This document shows positions 8,528 through 16,401 of a DNA stretch of 64,000 nt, in pieces (position 1 is the first letter of the stretch; each line of letters opens with the position of its first letter). The notes beneath the pieces were generated by a model that worked only from the letters and a program-made list of their open reading frames with translations, was not told the DNA's origin and made no database searches. The translations under genes and the position numbers were made by a program. The DNA lies in contig NZ_JACHIN010000026.1 in NCBI RefSeq assembly GCF_014203235.1, positions 30,348-94,347 of the forward strand, in the 5' to 3' direction. The stretch is from Nonomuraea endophytica (GTDB taxonomy: Bacteria > Actinomycetota > Actinomycetes > Streptosporangiales > Streptosporangiaceae).

Positions 8528-10150
8528 TCAGGCGGGCGGTTCCACGCCCAGGGCGTGCCGGAAGACGCCGCGCGGGTCCCAGCGGGCCTTGGCCCGCTGC
8601 AGGCGGGGGTAGTTGTCCTTGTAGTAGAGCGTGCGCCCCGGCACGCCGGAGGTGTTCCATCTCGGGTCGACGAGGTCGACGTCGGGGTAGTTGATGTACG
8701 AGCCGTCGCTCACCTCACCGGGCACCGGGACGCCTCCGGTGTCGGCGTACACGTCGCGGTAGAAGGCGCGGAGCCAGGACAGGCGGGCCGCGTCTTCGGC
8801 CGCATCGGTCCAGGTCGAGTAGTAGACGGCCTTCATGACCACGTCACGCTGGGCGACCGCCGTGGCCTGCGGCGCCACCGCGCGTACCTGGCCGCCGTAG
8901 CCGATGAGCAGCATGCCGGAGCTCGCGCTCCCGGTGGCGTCGGTCAGGTTGCGGTGTACGGCGGCGAGCTGCTCGTCGGTCAGCGACCGGCGCAGGTACG
9001 CGGCCTTGTTCTTGTACCGGCGGGCGGTCGCGTCGCCGGCCTCACCCGTGCCCGGCCAGGTCATCTTGTGCAGCCACGGCATCGTACGCCGGGTGTCGGC
9101 CACCGGTTCGACGCCGGTCCCGGCGGTCACCGCGGACACGAACTCGCTCACCAGCCCGTCCGCGTCCGGCAGACCCGCGTCAGTCTGTACGGCCAGCGAG
9201 AAGTACCCGGCGGCGCGGTGCGACAGCAGGAAGATCGCGTACAGGCCGGCCGAACGTGAGCCGGGTGCGCTGTTGTCCTCGTGCCAGGCGCCGAAGTTGC
9301 GCACCAGCCTGGTGAACGCCCGCTCGGTCATGCCCTCCCAGGACCAGGCGAGCACACACTCGAGCATCTCCGCAGGCGAGGGCGGCAACAACTTGGCCGG
9401 ATCGGTGCCGGTGGCGTCCGGCGAGCGCAGCCAGTACTTGGTGACCACCCCGAAGTTGCCGCCCCCACCGCCGGTGTGCGCCCACCACAGGTCGCGGTGC
9501 GGGTCGTCGTGCTCGCGGGTGGCGACCACCGCGCGGGTGGTGCCGTCCCGGTCGACCACCACGACCTCCACGCCGTACAGGTGATCCACCACCGAGCCAT
9601 ACCGCCGTGACAGCGCCCCGTACCCGCCGCCCGCGATGTGCCCGCCGGCGCCCACCGCAGGGCAGCCGCCTCCGGGGATGGTCACGCCCCACCCCTTGAA
9701 CAGCGTCCGGTACACCTGCCCGAGCGTGGCTCCCGGCTGCACCGCGAACGCCCTCCGGCCGGCGTCGTAGCCGACCGCGTCCATGCCGGACAGGTCGAGC
9801 AGCGTACGCACGGCCGGGTCGGCGGTGAAGTTCTCGAAGCAGTGGCCACCGCTGCGCACCGCGACCCGCCGCCCCGCGCGTGCCGCCTCGGTCACCGCCC
9901 GCACGACCTGATCGGTCGAGCCGAGCACACGGATCTCCTCCGGCCGGCCCGCGAAGCGGAAGTTGTTACCGCGCAGCAGGCTGTCATATCGAGGGTCGCC
10001 CGGACGGATCCGCACCGGCCCGAGCGCCTCCGGCTCAGCGGCCACCGAGGCCGCCCCGACCACCCCCGCCGCCACCGCGCCACTGGCCACGACCCCAACG
10101 CCGGCGAGCAACCCCCGACGACTCACGTGGTTGCCTTCTGATCGGCCCAT
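8528..10150 (-). CDS. Tat-exported berberine-bridge FAD oxidoreductase
   Basis: From the ATG at 10150 (AAGGA site upstream) the protein has 540 residues and begins with a Tat signal, SRRGLLAGVGVVASGAV, ending near AASVAAEP. The PP-loop FAD domain includes RSGGHCFENF, whose His is the usual covalent FAD attachment point. The segment GGGCPAVGAGGHIAGGGYG places a Cys where bicovalent members attach the 6-position of flavin. A C-terminal BBE box (YYKDNYPRLQRAKARWDP) is complete. It is predicted to act outside the cell as an oxygen-dependent oxidase of a sugar or alcohol. It is convergent with HxlR, 11 bases apart. Confidence 0.88.
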   Translation of the reverse strand: MGRSEGNHVSRRGLLAGVGVVASGAVAAGVVGAASVAAEPEALGPVRIRPGDPRYDSLLRGNNFRFAGRPEEIRVLGSTDQVVRAVTEAARAGRRVAVRSGGHCFENFTADPAVRTLLDLSGMDAVGYDAGRRAFAVQPGATLGQVYRTLFKGWGVTIPGGGCPAVGAGGHIAGGGYGALSRRYGSVVDHLYGVEVVVVDRDGTTRAVVATREHDDPHRDLWWAHTGGGGGNFGVVTKYWLRSPDATGTDPAKLLPPSPAEMLECVLAWSWEGMTERAFTRLVRNFGAWHEDNSAPGSRSAGLYAIFLLSHRAAGYFSLAVQTDAGLPDADGLVSEFVSAVTAGTGVEPVADTRRTMPWLHKMTWPGTGEAGDATARRYKNKAAYLRRSLTDEQLAAVHRNLTDATGSASSGMLLIGYGGQVRAVAPQATAVAQRDVVMKAVYYSTWTDAAEDAARLSWLRAFYRDVYADTGGVPVPGEVSDGSYINYPDVDLVDPRWNTSGVPGRTLYYKDNYPRLQRAKARWDPRGVFRHALGVEPPA

Positions 10151-10359
10151 TCCCGTCCTTCCGCCGCCGGCGCCCTGGTGACCGGGTCCCTCCACCGTCC
10201 CAACACGGCACCCATCGACGCATCGACCGATCTCCTGAAACAGCGGCTCCACCGGACAGCTCCCCCGAACCCACCGATCAGCTGACCCACTCATCCAGGA
10301 GCAGGGCGAACTCCGCCGCGGAGCCGTCTGCCGGATCGCCCTGGTTTAGGCTGCCTGAC

Positions 10360-10830
10360 GTGAACCAGACCCCGTATCAGCCGACGCCCCCGCCGGGTAA
10401 TGGTCCGCTCCTGAAGCGGCCGGGGATGCTCGCTGTGATCATCGTTGCGGCTTGCCTCGGCGTGGGCCTCGTGGGCGTCGGCGGATTCCTGATCGTCCGC
10501 GCCCTGACCAAACCCGCAAACAACGGCGTGACCGCGGTCATCATGCAGCCGACCGCCCCGCAATCGACAAAGGACGCGATCCAGCAGCGCCTGCTGGCGA
10601 TGCCGCAGGCTGAAACGGTCTACTACGCTTCATCCAACGAGTTGCCCGAATGGTTTCCCGGGAAACGCCCGTGGGGCGTCGTCACTCATCCGGATGCCTA
10701 TCTGGTGAAGTTCAAGCCGGGCGCCGACCCCGACACCGTGCAGGAGACCCTACGCACCTGGCCAGGCGTGGACATGGTCACCTACGTGACCAACACTGAC
10801 CAGACCATCGGCACGGGCGGGACCGGCTGA
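10360..10830 (+). CDS. Membrane-anchored FtsX-ectodomain-like protein
   Basis: Starting from the GTG at 10360 the product has 156 residues: a Pro-rich cytoplasmic start, one membrane helix (MLAVIIVAACLGVGLVGVGG), then an outside domain. In that domain, KDAIQQRLLAMPQAETVYYASS, VVTHPDAYLVKFKPGADPDTV and WPGVDMVTYV match the pattern of the extracellular domain of the cell-division permease FtsX. The rest of FtsX, its three further membrane helices, is absent and no FtsE lies nearby. The role is unknown; it might bind a peptidoglycan hydrolase partner. The start is uncertain because the upstream frame is also open. Confidence 0.65.
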   Translation: MNQTPYQPTPPPGNGPLLKRPGMLAVIIVAACLGVGLVGVGGFLIVRALTKPANNGVTAVIMQPTAPQSTKDAIQQRLLAMPQAETVYYASSNELPEWFPGKRPWGVVTHPDAYLVKFKPGADPDTVQETLRTWPGVDMVTYVTNTDQTIGTGGTG

Positions 10831-10870
10831 AGCACCGGCCGCTGTCCGGCGCACCTCAGGAAGGACGGCC

Positions 10871-10896
10871 ACCGCCCTGGCTGATGTGCGGGCGGT
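10871..10896. terminator. Bidirectional hairpin between convergent genes
   Basis: Perfect 7-base arms ACCGCCC and GGGCGGT around a 12-base loop lie 40 bases after the FtsX-like gene and just at the end of the leftward DM13 gene. There is no clear U-tract, as is usual in high-GC actinobacteria. Confidence 0.45.
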
Positions 10897-11405
10897 CAGG
10901 TCAGCGCGGCGGCTCCGAAGGAGACGCTGAATCGTTTGCACCAGATGGTGACGCTGGTGAAGACGTCGAGATCGGTGTCCGCGGGAATGGCGTAGTTGGC
11001 GTTTCCCTTGTTGCCCTTGAGGTTGCCGAGTTCGACGGAGCGCCCCTTCCCGACGCTGAACCAGTCGTCGGTCACCGGCCGGTCGGTGAGCCACACGCGC
11101 AGGTCGGGTCCGTCGGAGGTGTCGAGCTTCTCGATCCGCAGAACCCGGCTGCCATCGGCAAGGCGCAGGATCTTCGCCGTGCCCTTGGTCCGGTGCTCGT
11201 GGCTGCGGAACTCACCACTGGCCACTTCCATGACGCCCGGAGCCGTCCGGGTGGCGGAAGGCGTCACGGAGACAGCCGGCAGCGCCTCATCGACCGTGAC
11301 GGTGGTGAACAACCGCCAGGGCTGGAAGAGATACAGGCCCACCGACGCGACCACCAAGGCCAGACCGGCGGCCAGCCAGATCACCGGCCTCCTGAAGATA
11401 CTCAC
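10896..11405 (-). CDS. Membrane-anchored DM13-domain protein
   Basis: Starting from the GTG at 11405 (GGGAG site upstream) the product has 169 residues. A single N-terminal membrane helix (VIWLAAGLALVVASVGLYLF) precedes an extracellular DM13 domain, seen in the blocks SGEFRSHEHRTKGTAKILRL, VLRIEKLDTSDGPDLRVWL, GNLKGNKGNANYAIP and the final IWCKRFSVSFGAA. DM13 domains are proposed to carry out redox or electron transfer and keep a conserved Cys near the end, present here. It is convergent with the FtsX-like gene and follows the TetR gene on the same strand. Confidence 0.85.
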   Translation of the reverse strand: MSIFRRPVIWLAAGLALVVASVGLYLFQPWRLFTTVTVDEALPAVSVTPSATRTAPGVMEVASGEFRSHEHRTKGTAKILRLADGSRVLRIEKLDTSDGPDLRVWLTDRPVTDDWFSVGKGRSVELGNLKGNKGNANYAIPADTDLDVFTSVTIWCKRFSVSFGAAALT

Positions 11406-11440
11406 GCTCCCAGGTAACCGCACCGACCCCGGCCAGGGTC

Positions 11441-12079
11441 TTACGGAGCGCTTACGCCTGCCACCGTGGAGTCGCAGGGAAGCGGTTCGCGGTGGTCGGC
11501 GCGCAGGCCGTCGAGGGAGATGTGCAGCAGCCTGTTCCACATCCGGGGGCGGCACTCGTCGGTGATCTGAACGGCGTGGCCCAGCGAGACCAGGAGAAGG
11601 AGCAGGTCATCGGTGGTCACACCGGGACGTAGCAGGCCCGTGGCGCAGGCGCGGGCACACAGTTGCTCGATGACGAGGCGCAGCTGATGGATGCCTTCGA
11701 GGTCGGGCTCCGCCAAGGTCAGCGCCAGGTTCTCCATGATCGCGCGGTGGCGGGCGTAGCCGGTCAGGGCCTGCTGGTAGAAGGTGGTCAACGCCGCCCA
11801 GGGGTCCTCGGCATCGATCGCCGCCTGGCGTGCCGATTCCGCCCACGTCATGAAGTCCCTGCGCAGGACCGTGTGGACCAGATCTTCCTTCTTCGGGAAA
11901 TGCCGGTAGAGGGTGCCCATACCCACCCCGCTGCGGCGGGCGATCTCGCGTACGTCCACCGCTGCGCCCTGTTCGGCCAGCACTTCGGCGGCGGCCTCGA
12001 CGATCGCTTCCCGGTTACGGATCGCGTCCACGCGCGGCGTGCGGCGCCGGGTGGTGGTTCGCGGTTCAGCCACTGCCAT
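11441..12079 (-). CDS. TetR-family transcriptional regulator
   Basis: This 212-residue regulator has an N-terminal helix-turn-helix (VDVREIARRSGVGMGTLYRHFPKKEDLV, around residues 45-72) and an all-helical ligand domain ending in a variable tail. I chose the ATG at 12079, which starts the Arg-rich tail before helix 1; ATGs 4 and 14 codons upstream are possible but lie at the edge of the operator region. It is divergent from a deazaflavin-dependent reductase, with two palindromes between them, so it most likely represses that gene and itself. Confidence 0.9.
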   Translation of the reverse strand: MAVAEPRTTTRRRTPRVDAIRNREAIVEAAAEVLAEQGAAVDVREIARRSGVGMGTLYRHFPKKEDLVHTVLRRDFMTWAESARQAAIDAEDPWAALTTFYQQALTGYARHRAIMENLALTLAEPDLEGIHQLRLVIEQLCARACATGLLRPGVTTDDLLLLLVSLGHAVQITDECRPRMWNRLLHISLDGLRADHREPLPCDSTVAGVSAP

Positions 12080-12103
12080 GCGACCGAGCATACCTTCCCA
12101 TGC

Positions 12104-12149
12104 GGAGCACTTGCTCCGCATAAGTGCTACTTTGAGGAGCAAGTGCTCC
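12104..12149. promoter_or_regulatory. Paired TetR operators
   Basis: Two 14-base palindromes, GGAGCACTTGCTCC (12104-12117) and GGAGCAAGTGCTCC (12136-12149), are exact reverse complements of each other. Each has 6-base arms GGAGCA/TGCTCC around two central bases. Their centres are 32 bases apart, about three helical turns, which would place two repressor dimers on one face between the divergent starts at 12079 and 12169. Confidence 0.75.
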
Positions 12150-12168
12150 GGATAACGAAGGGAATGCC

Positions 12169-12672
12169 ATGTCCGAGGCTCCTGCCACCGAAAGTTGGAA
12201 CGATCGCATCGTCGCCGAGTTCCGGGCGAACGCCGGGTACGTGTCGTGGAGCAGCGAAGAGGATTTCGCCGCAGGCCGGCCCGTCCCGCCCCGGATTCCC
12301 GGGTTCGACGAGCAAGGCATGCCGCTCATCTTGGTGCACCACATCGGGGCCAAGACCGGGCGCGAGCGGATCAGCCCGTTGTTCTACCAGCCGGTCGGCG
12401 ATGGCTGGGCCATCTTTGGAACCTACGGCGGCAGTCCGCGTCATCCGGTCTGGTACCACAACCTCATGGCGAATCCGCAGACCACGGTCGAGGTGGGCAC
12501 GGAGACAGTGCCGGTCATGGCTCGGCTCGCACAGGGCGAGGAGCGCGAGCGGCTCTGGGCGAAGGAGGTGGCGCTCGTCCCGAAGTTCGCCGAGTTCGAG
12601 GCGGTTTCCGGCAGGCAGATCCCGGTTGTCGTGCTGGAGCGTGTCCACGGACACGCCTCATCCGAGAAATGA
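12169..12672 (+). CDS. Deazaflavin (F420)-dependent nitroreductase-family protein
   Basis: This 167-residue protein belongs to the DDN/PF04075 family. The split-barrel blocks PLILVHHIGAKTGRERISPL, WAIFGTYGGSPRHPVWYHNL and ANPQTTVEVGTETVPV are characteristic, with the GAKTG and P-x-WYHNL motifs near the F420 phosphate and deazaflavin. It should use reduced F420 to reduce quinones or other electron acceptors in the cytoplasm. It is divergent from a TetR regulator with paired operators in between. The natural substrate is unknown. Confidence 0.88.
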   Translation: MSEAPATESWNDRIVAEFRANAGYVSWSSEEDFAAGRPVPPRIPGFDEQGMPLILVHHIGAKTGRERISPLFYQPVGDGWAIFGTYGGSPRHPVWYHNLMANPQTTVEVGTETVPVMARLAQGEERERLWAKEVALVPKFAEFEAVSGRQIPVVVLERVHGHASSEK

Positions 12673-12726
12673 CCGAGGGCGATGGACGTCATACGGCAGC
12701 GGCCAGGCGTCCCATCACCGTGTAGG

Positions 12727-12907
12727 CCTGAACGGCGAGCTCGCCGGCGAGGGCGTCTACGCCGGAACCCTGTGCGTCGCCGCGCTCATCGACCGCAGCG
12801 AAGCCGCCCAGATCGCCGAAGACCACGCGTTCGACGGCCGGCAGCTCCCCATCGCCGACCCCGACCACCGCATCGAGCAGGTCCACCCCGCCCGGTCTGG
12901 TCAGTAG
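12727..12907 (+). other. Possible gene remnant
   Basis: Between 12673 and 12992 there is no complete gene. A rightward frame ending at the stop at 12905-12907 has near-total G/C third positions and reads NGELAGEGVYAGTLCVAALI and DHAFDGRQLPIADPDHRIEQ. It has no start and no family I recognise. The opposite strand is also open here with weaker codon bias. I treat it as a probable fragment of a lost gene. Confidence 0.3.
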
Positions 12908-12946
12908 GTCGATACATTCCTGAAATTGGACCTCGATCAGGTGGAA

Positions 12947-12990
12947 GGATCGGCTCTTATCGCGGGTACCAATTGTTGTCAGGCTGAGTG
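12947..12990 (+). promoter_or_regulatory. Shared MocR-type promoter element, copy A
   Basis: This element ends immediately before the ATG at 12993 and is nearly repeated before the dihydrofolate-reductase-like gene (15773-15817). Common blocks in order are GGATCGG, CTTATCG, GTACC, ATT, TG and CAGGCTGAGTG; one base of spacing differs. Such length and order of conservation between two promoters suggest one regulator, most simply the MocR protein encoded between them. Confidence 0.65.
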
Positions 12991-12992
12991 GC

Positions 12993-14348
12993 ATGACAAC
13001 GACAGCGACCCGCTTCGACGGCCGGCTCCTCACCCCCGGCGACGCCGGCTACGACACCGCCCGTACCGTCTGGAATGCCATGGTCGACCGGCGGCCACGC
13101 ATGATCGTCCGCGCGGCGGGCGTCGCCGACGTGGTCGCCGCCGTGCGGATGGCCAGGGAACTCGATCTGGAGATCGGCGTGCGCTGCGGCGGCCACAACG
13201 TCGCCGGCTTCGCCGTTCCTGATGGTGGTCTCATGATCGATCTGACGCTCATGGGCGGCGTGCGGGTCGACCCGGCCCGTCGCCGGGCGTGGGTGCAGGG
13301 CGGCGCGCTGCTCGGCGCGCTCGATCGGGCGTCTCTGCCGTACGGCCTGGCCACGACGGCCGGCAACGTGTCGCACACCGGCGTCGGCGGGCTCACGCTC
13401 GGCGGCGGCATGGGCTGGCTGGCCCGCCAACATGGCCTGGCCTGCGACAACGTCGTCTCCTACACGATGGTCACCGCCGAGGGGGACGTGGTGACCGCGA
13501 GCCGTACCGAGAACCCCGATCTGTTCTGGGGGTTGCGTGGCGGTGGCGGCAACTTCGGCATCGTCACCGAGTTCGAGTTCGCGTTGCATCGCATCAGTAC
13601 GCGGACGCTGGTCGCCGAGTTCGACTTCCGCGCCGAGGACGCCGTCCCGGTCATCGAGGGCTGGCGTGATCTGAACGCGGTCGCGCCCCGGCAGGCGACG
13701 TTCACCGCCGATGTCGGCAGCGGTCCCGCCGGGCCGATCGCGACGGTGGGGTTCGTGTGGGCCGGCGACCCGGACGAGGGCCGCCGGCTGCTGCCCGCGA
13801 TGCGGGCGCTCGGGCGTCCCGTCGCCTCGCGCGTCACCACACCGTCCTACCTCGAACTTCAGCGGCGCAACGACTCCACCGGCGGTCACGCCTACCGCCG
13901 CTACTCCAAGGCGCACTACCTGCGGGGATTCCCCACCTCGGCGATCGAGGCGTTCCTGCTGCGCGGCGGCTCCGACCTGAGCGCGAGCCCGTACCTGCCG
14001 GGCGTCGGCCTGCAGGCCCACGGCGGCGCGATCGCCGATGTCCCGGAGGCGGACTCCGCGTTCAGCCATCGGGGCACGATGTTCGAGTTCGGCGCCGGCT
14101 CCCGCTGGACCGACCCGCATGAAGACGACGCCAGGATGGACGCCGCCCGTGCCGCCGGTGCGGCGCTCGCGCCGTACGCGAGCGGGGTGTATGTCAACGC
14201 GCTGACGGCCGACGAACTGGCTGATGGGCAGTCTGGTGTACGGCGCGCGTACTCGGCGGCGAAGCTGGCCCGGCTGACCGCGGTCAAGACCGCCTATGAC
14301 CCGGCCAACGTGTTCCATCTCAATCAGAACATCCGCCCGGCGCAGTGA
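12993..14348 (+). CDS. Berberine-bridge FAD-binding oxidoreductase
   Basis: This 451-residue cytoplasmic enzyme (no signal peptide) has the PP-loop FAD fold. EIGVRCGGHNVAGFAV carries the single covalent-FAD histidine, followed by GLTLGGGMGWLARQHGLACD and the typical GLRGGGGNFGIVTEFEFAL. The C-terminal BBE box (RLTAVKTAYDPANVFHLNQN) is complete. The position of the second, cysteinyl FAD link is occupied by the GVGGLTLGG stretch without Cys, so it is monocovalent at most. It is preceded by the element shared with the 15847 promoter, and its 3' end overlaps the convergent MocR gene by 29 bases. The substrate is unknown. Confidence 0.9.
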   Translation: MTTTATRFDGRLLTPGDAGYDTARTVWNAMVDRRPRMIVRAAGVADVVAAVRMARELDLEIGVRCGGHNVAGFAVPDGGLMIDLTLMGGVRVDPARRRAWVQGGALLGALDRASLPYGLATTAGNVSHTGVGGLTLGGGMGWLARQHGLACDNVVSYTMVTAEGDVVTASRTENPDLFWGLRGGGGNFGIVTEFEFALHRISTRTLVAEFDFRAEDAVPVIEGWRDLNAVAPRQATFTADVGSGPAGPIATVGFVWAGDPDEGRRLLPAMRALGRPVASRVTTPSYLELQRRNDSTGGHAYRRYSKAHYLRGFPTSAIEAFLLRGGSDLSASPYLPGVGLQAHGGAIADVPEADSAFSHRGTMFEFGAGSRWTDPHEDDARMDAARAAGAALAPYASGVYVNALTADELADGQSGVRRAYSAAKLARLTAVKTAYDPANVFHLNQNIRPAQ

Positions 14349-15771
14349 CGCGTATCTCCCGGATGGCCGTCGCCAGCAGTGCGACCCCTTCGGTGATGGC
14401 GCGCTCGCCGAGGATGGCGTAGCCGAAGATGAGGCCACCAGGTCCGGGTCCGGCGATCCGGTACGGGCCGACGCCGTGGATGCCCAGCCCGTGCCGGGCG
14501 GCGGCCGTCACCACCGCCGTCTCGTCGAGGTCGGGCGGGAGCCAGGCGACCACGTGCTGACCGGCGGCGATCCCGGCCGGTTCCAGTTCGGGCAGGTGTG
14601 TGCGCAGAGCGTCCAGCAACGCGTCGCGGCGACGGCGGTACACCGGACGCATCCGGCGCAGGTGGCGGTCGAACTCGCCGCGTGCCAGGAAGTCGGCGAA
14701 CGTCAACTGGTCGATGACCGGCGAACCGCGATCGGCGAGCACCTTCGCCGCCGCCACGTCGGTGACCAGGTGGCGAGGCACGACCATCCAGCCGAGTCGG
14801 AGGCCGGGGGCGAGCGTCTTGCTGGCCGTACCGCAATAGACGACGTGATCGGGCGCCAGGCCCTGCATGGCGCCCACGGGCGAGCGGTCGTAGCGGTACT
14901 CGGCGTCGTAGTCGTCCTCGATCACGAGCGCGCCTCGGCGGCGCGCCCAGCCGATCACTTCGGCTCTCGCCGCGGCCGACAGCACTCCCCCGGTGGGCCA
15001 TTGGTGTGAGGGCGTGAGTACGACGGCGTCGGCGTCGGCCCGGTGGAGCGCGTCGACCTGAACTCCGGCCGGGCCGACCGGGATGCCGACCACGTCCAGA
15101 CCGGCCGCGGCGGCCAGCACCCGGGCGTCGTCGTCGGACGACGGGTCTTCCAGGGCGATCCGCCTGGCGCCGCGCTGGACCAGCACCTGGATGAGGAGCG
15201 AGATACCCTGCCCGAAGCCGTTGCAGATCACCACGTTGCCGGGGACGGCCGAGGTGCCGCGGACCCGGTTGAGGTAGTCGCACAGGGCCTCGTGCAGTTC
15301 CGGTACGCCGCGCCCGTCGAGGTAGGCGAACCGGTCGTTGGGCGTGGTGGTGAGCACGGTGCGTACCGAACGGAGCCAGGCCGAGCGCGGGAACTGGGAC
15401 ACGTCGGTGCGGCCGTACCCGAAATCGACCCTGAAGGCGGCACGGCGCGCGACCGGCGTCGGCGGCGCGGAGCCCGCGGCGGCGGTCGGCGGCAGCGCCA
15501 CGGCGACCTGGGTGTATCCGCCCGATCGGCTGGCGAGGTAGCCCTCGGCGACGAGCTGCTGATAGGCCTCGACGACCACCCCGCGGGAGACCCCGAGCCC
15601 GGCGGCGAGCGTGCGGGTGGGCGGCAGCGACGCGCCCGACCGCAGCCGGCCGGCCCGGATGCTCGCGCGGATGGACGCCCCGATCTGCCGGTGCAGCGGC
15701 ACCCCGGCGTCGCGGTCCAGTTCGATGAGCAGGTCCTCGGCCGGCCCGGAATTGGTACTCGAACGGCCCAT
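14320..15771 (-). CDS. MocR-type (GntR/aminotransferase fusion) regulator
   Basis: This 483-residue MocR protein has an N-terminal GntR winged helix (GVPLHRQIGASIRASIRAGR and LPPTRTLAAGLGVSRGVVVE) and a fold-type I aminotransferase domain. The PLP-binding elements are IEDDYDAEYRYD and the lysine in CGTASKTLAPGLRLGW. Such regulators sense PLP or an amine/amino-acid adduct. The ATG at 15771 gives the expected N-terminus; the frame is open upstream but overlaps the divergent gene. It lies between two targets, a BBE oxidoreductase and a DHFR-like gene, whose promoters share a conserved element, so it probably controls both. Confidence 0.9.
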   Translation of the reverse strand: MGRSSTNSGPAEDLLIELDRDAGVPLHRQIGASIRASIRAGRLRSGASLPPTRTLAAGLGVSRGVVVEAYQQLVAEGYLASRSGGYTQVAVALPPTAAAGSAPPTPVARRAAFRVDFGYGRTDVSQFPRSAWLRSVRTVLTTTPNDRFAYLDGRGVPELHEALCDYLNRVRGTSAVPGNVVICNGFGQGISLLIQVLVQRGARRIALEDPSSDDDARVLAAAAGLDVVGIPVGPAGVQVDALHRADADAVVLTPSHQWPTGGVLSAAARAEVIGWARRRGALVIEDDYDAEYRYDRSPVGAMQGLAPDHVVYCGTASKTLAPGLRLGWMVVPRHLVTDVAAAKVLADRGSPVIDQLTFADFLARGEFDRHLRRMRPVYRRRRDALLDALRTHLPELEPAGIAAGQHVVAWLPPDLDETAVVTAAARHGLGIHGVGPYRIAGPGPGGLIFGYAILGERAITEGVALLATAIREIRVTAPGGCSD

Positions 15772-15772
15772 G

Positions 15773-15817
15773 GGATCGGACCTTATCGGCGTGTACCGAT
15801 TCCTGCCAGGCTGAGTG
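15773..15817 (+). promoter_or_regulatory. Shared MocR-type promoter element, copy B
   Basis: This is the second copy of the element described at 12947-12990, starting right at the MocR start codon. It has the blocks GGATCGG, CTTATCG, GTACC, ATT, TG and CAGGCTGAGTG in the same order. It lies between the MocR start (15771) and the DHFR-like start (15847), so it can serve both divergent promoters. Confidence 0.65.
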
Positions 15818-15846
15818 ACCCGCAAGCAGCTCACAGGAGGCCACAG

Positions 15847-16401
15847 ATGAACGACACCGAGCCGCAGACCGCCAGTGGGAAGGTGCTCTTTCACTTCGCG
15901 ATGTCCCTCGACGGGTTCGTGGCGGGCCCCAACCACGAGATGGGCTGGATGGCCGGTACGGACAGACCGGGCATGGAGCGCGAATACGAGCGGACCACCG
16001 GAGCCATCCTGGGCGGCCGGGACGGGTATGACGCCCTGCCCGGGGCCCGCCCCTACTCCAGCGACTGGGATGGACCGATCTTCGTGCTCACCCACCATCC
16101 CGAAGACGCCCCGCCCGCCGCCGGGATCACGTTCCTGAACTGCGACGTCGCCGAGGCCGTGCGGATCGGGCTGGAGGCGGCCGGGGGCAAGAACCTCGAA
16201 GTGTTCTCCCCGACCATCGGGCGTCAGCTACTCGACCTGGGGCTGATCGACGAGATCGACCTGCACATCATGCCGGTCATGCTCGGTCACGGCATCCGGC
16301 TCTACGACAATCCGGGCAGCGAGCCGATCTACCTTCACCACGTCGGCCAGAGCGACCCCGTGGCAACCGTCAACGTCCGCTACCGCCCCATCAGCAAGTG
16401 A
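15847..16401 (+). CDS. Dihydrofolate-reductase-family (RibD-C-like) protein
   Basis: This 184-residue protein has the RibD C-terminal/DHFR-like fold. KVLFHFAMSLDGFVAGPNHEM is the usual first strand and substrate loop, TTGAILGGRDGYDAL the NADPH-binding helix, and EIDLHIMPVMLGHGIRLYDN the family C-terminal signature. A perfect AGGAGG sits just upstream of the ATG. Members are NADPH-dependent reductases of unknown substrate rather than true folate enzymes. It is divergent from MocR and carries the promoter element shared with the BBE oxidoreductase. Confidence 0.88.
   Translation: MNDTEPQTASGKVLFHFAMSLDGFVAGPNHEMGWMAGTDRPGMEREYERTTGAILGGRDGYDALPGARPYSSDWDGPIFVLTHHPEDAPPAAGITFLNCDVAEAVRIGLEAAGGKNLEVFSPTIGRQLLDLGLIDEIDLHIMPVMLGHGIRLYDNPGSEPIYLHHVGQSDPVATVNVRYRPISK

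Noticed and set aside
12689..13033. Leftward 114-codon open frame before the BBE gene
   Set aside because: Weaker third-position bias than the + strand over the same bases, overlaps the shared promoter element and the start of the BBE gene, and has no family resemblance.
12993..14348. Bicovalent FAD attachment in the second BBE enzyme
   Set aside because: The Cys expected before the G-x-G-G-H/L-x-x-G-G-G block is absent, so at most a single His link is supported.
14324..15844. Second leftward frame within the MocR gene
   Set aside because: It is an Arg-rich shadow of the MocR gene, whose own frame has complete GntR and aminotransferase motifs.
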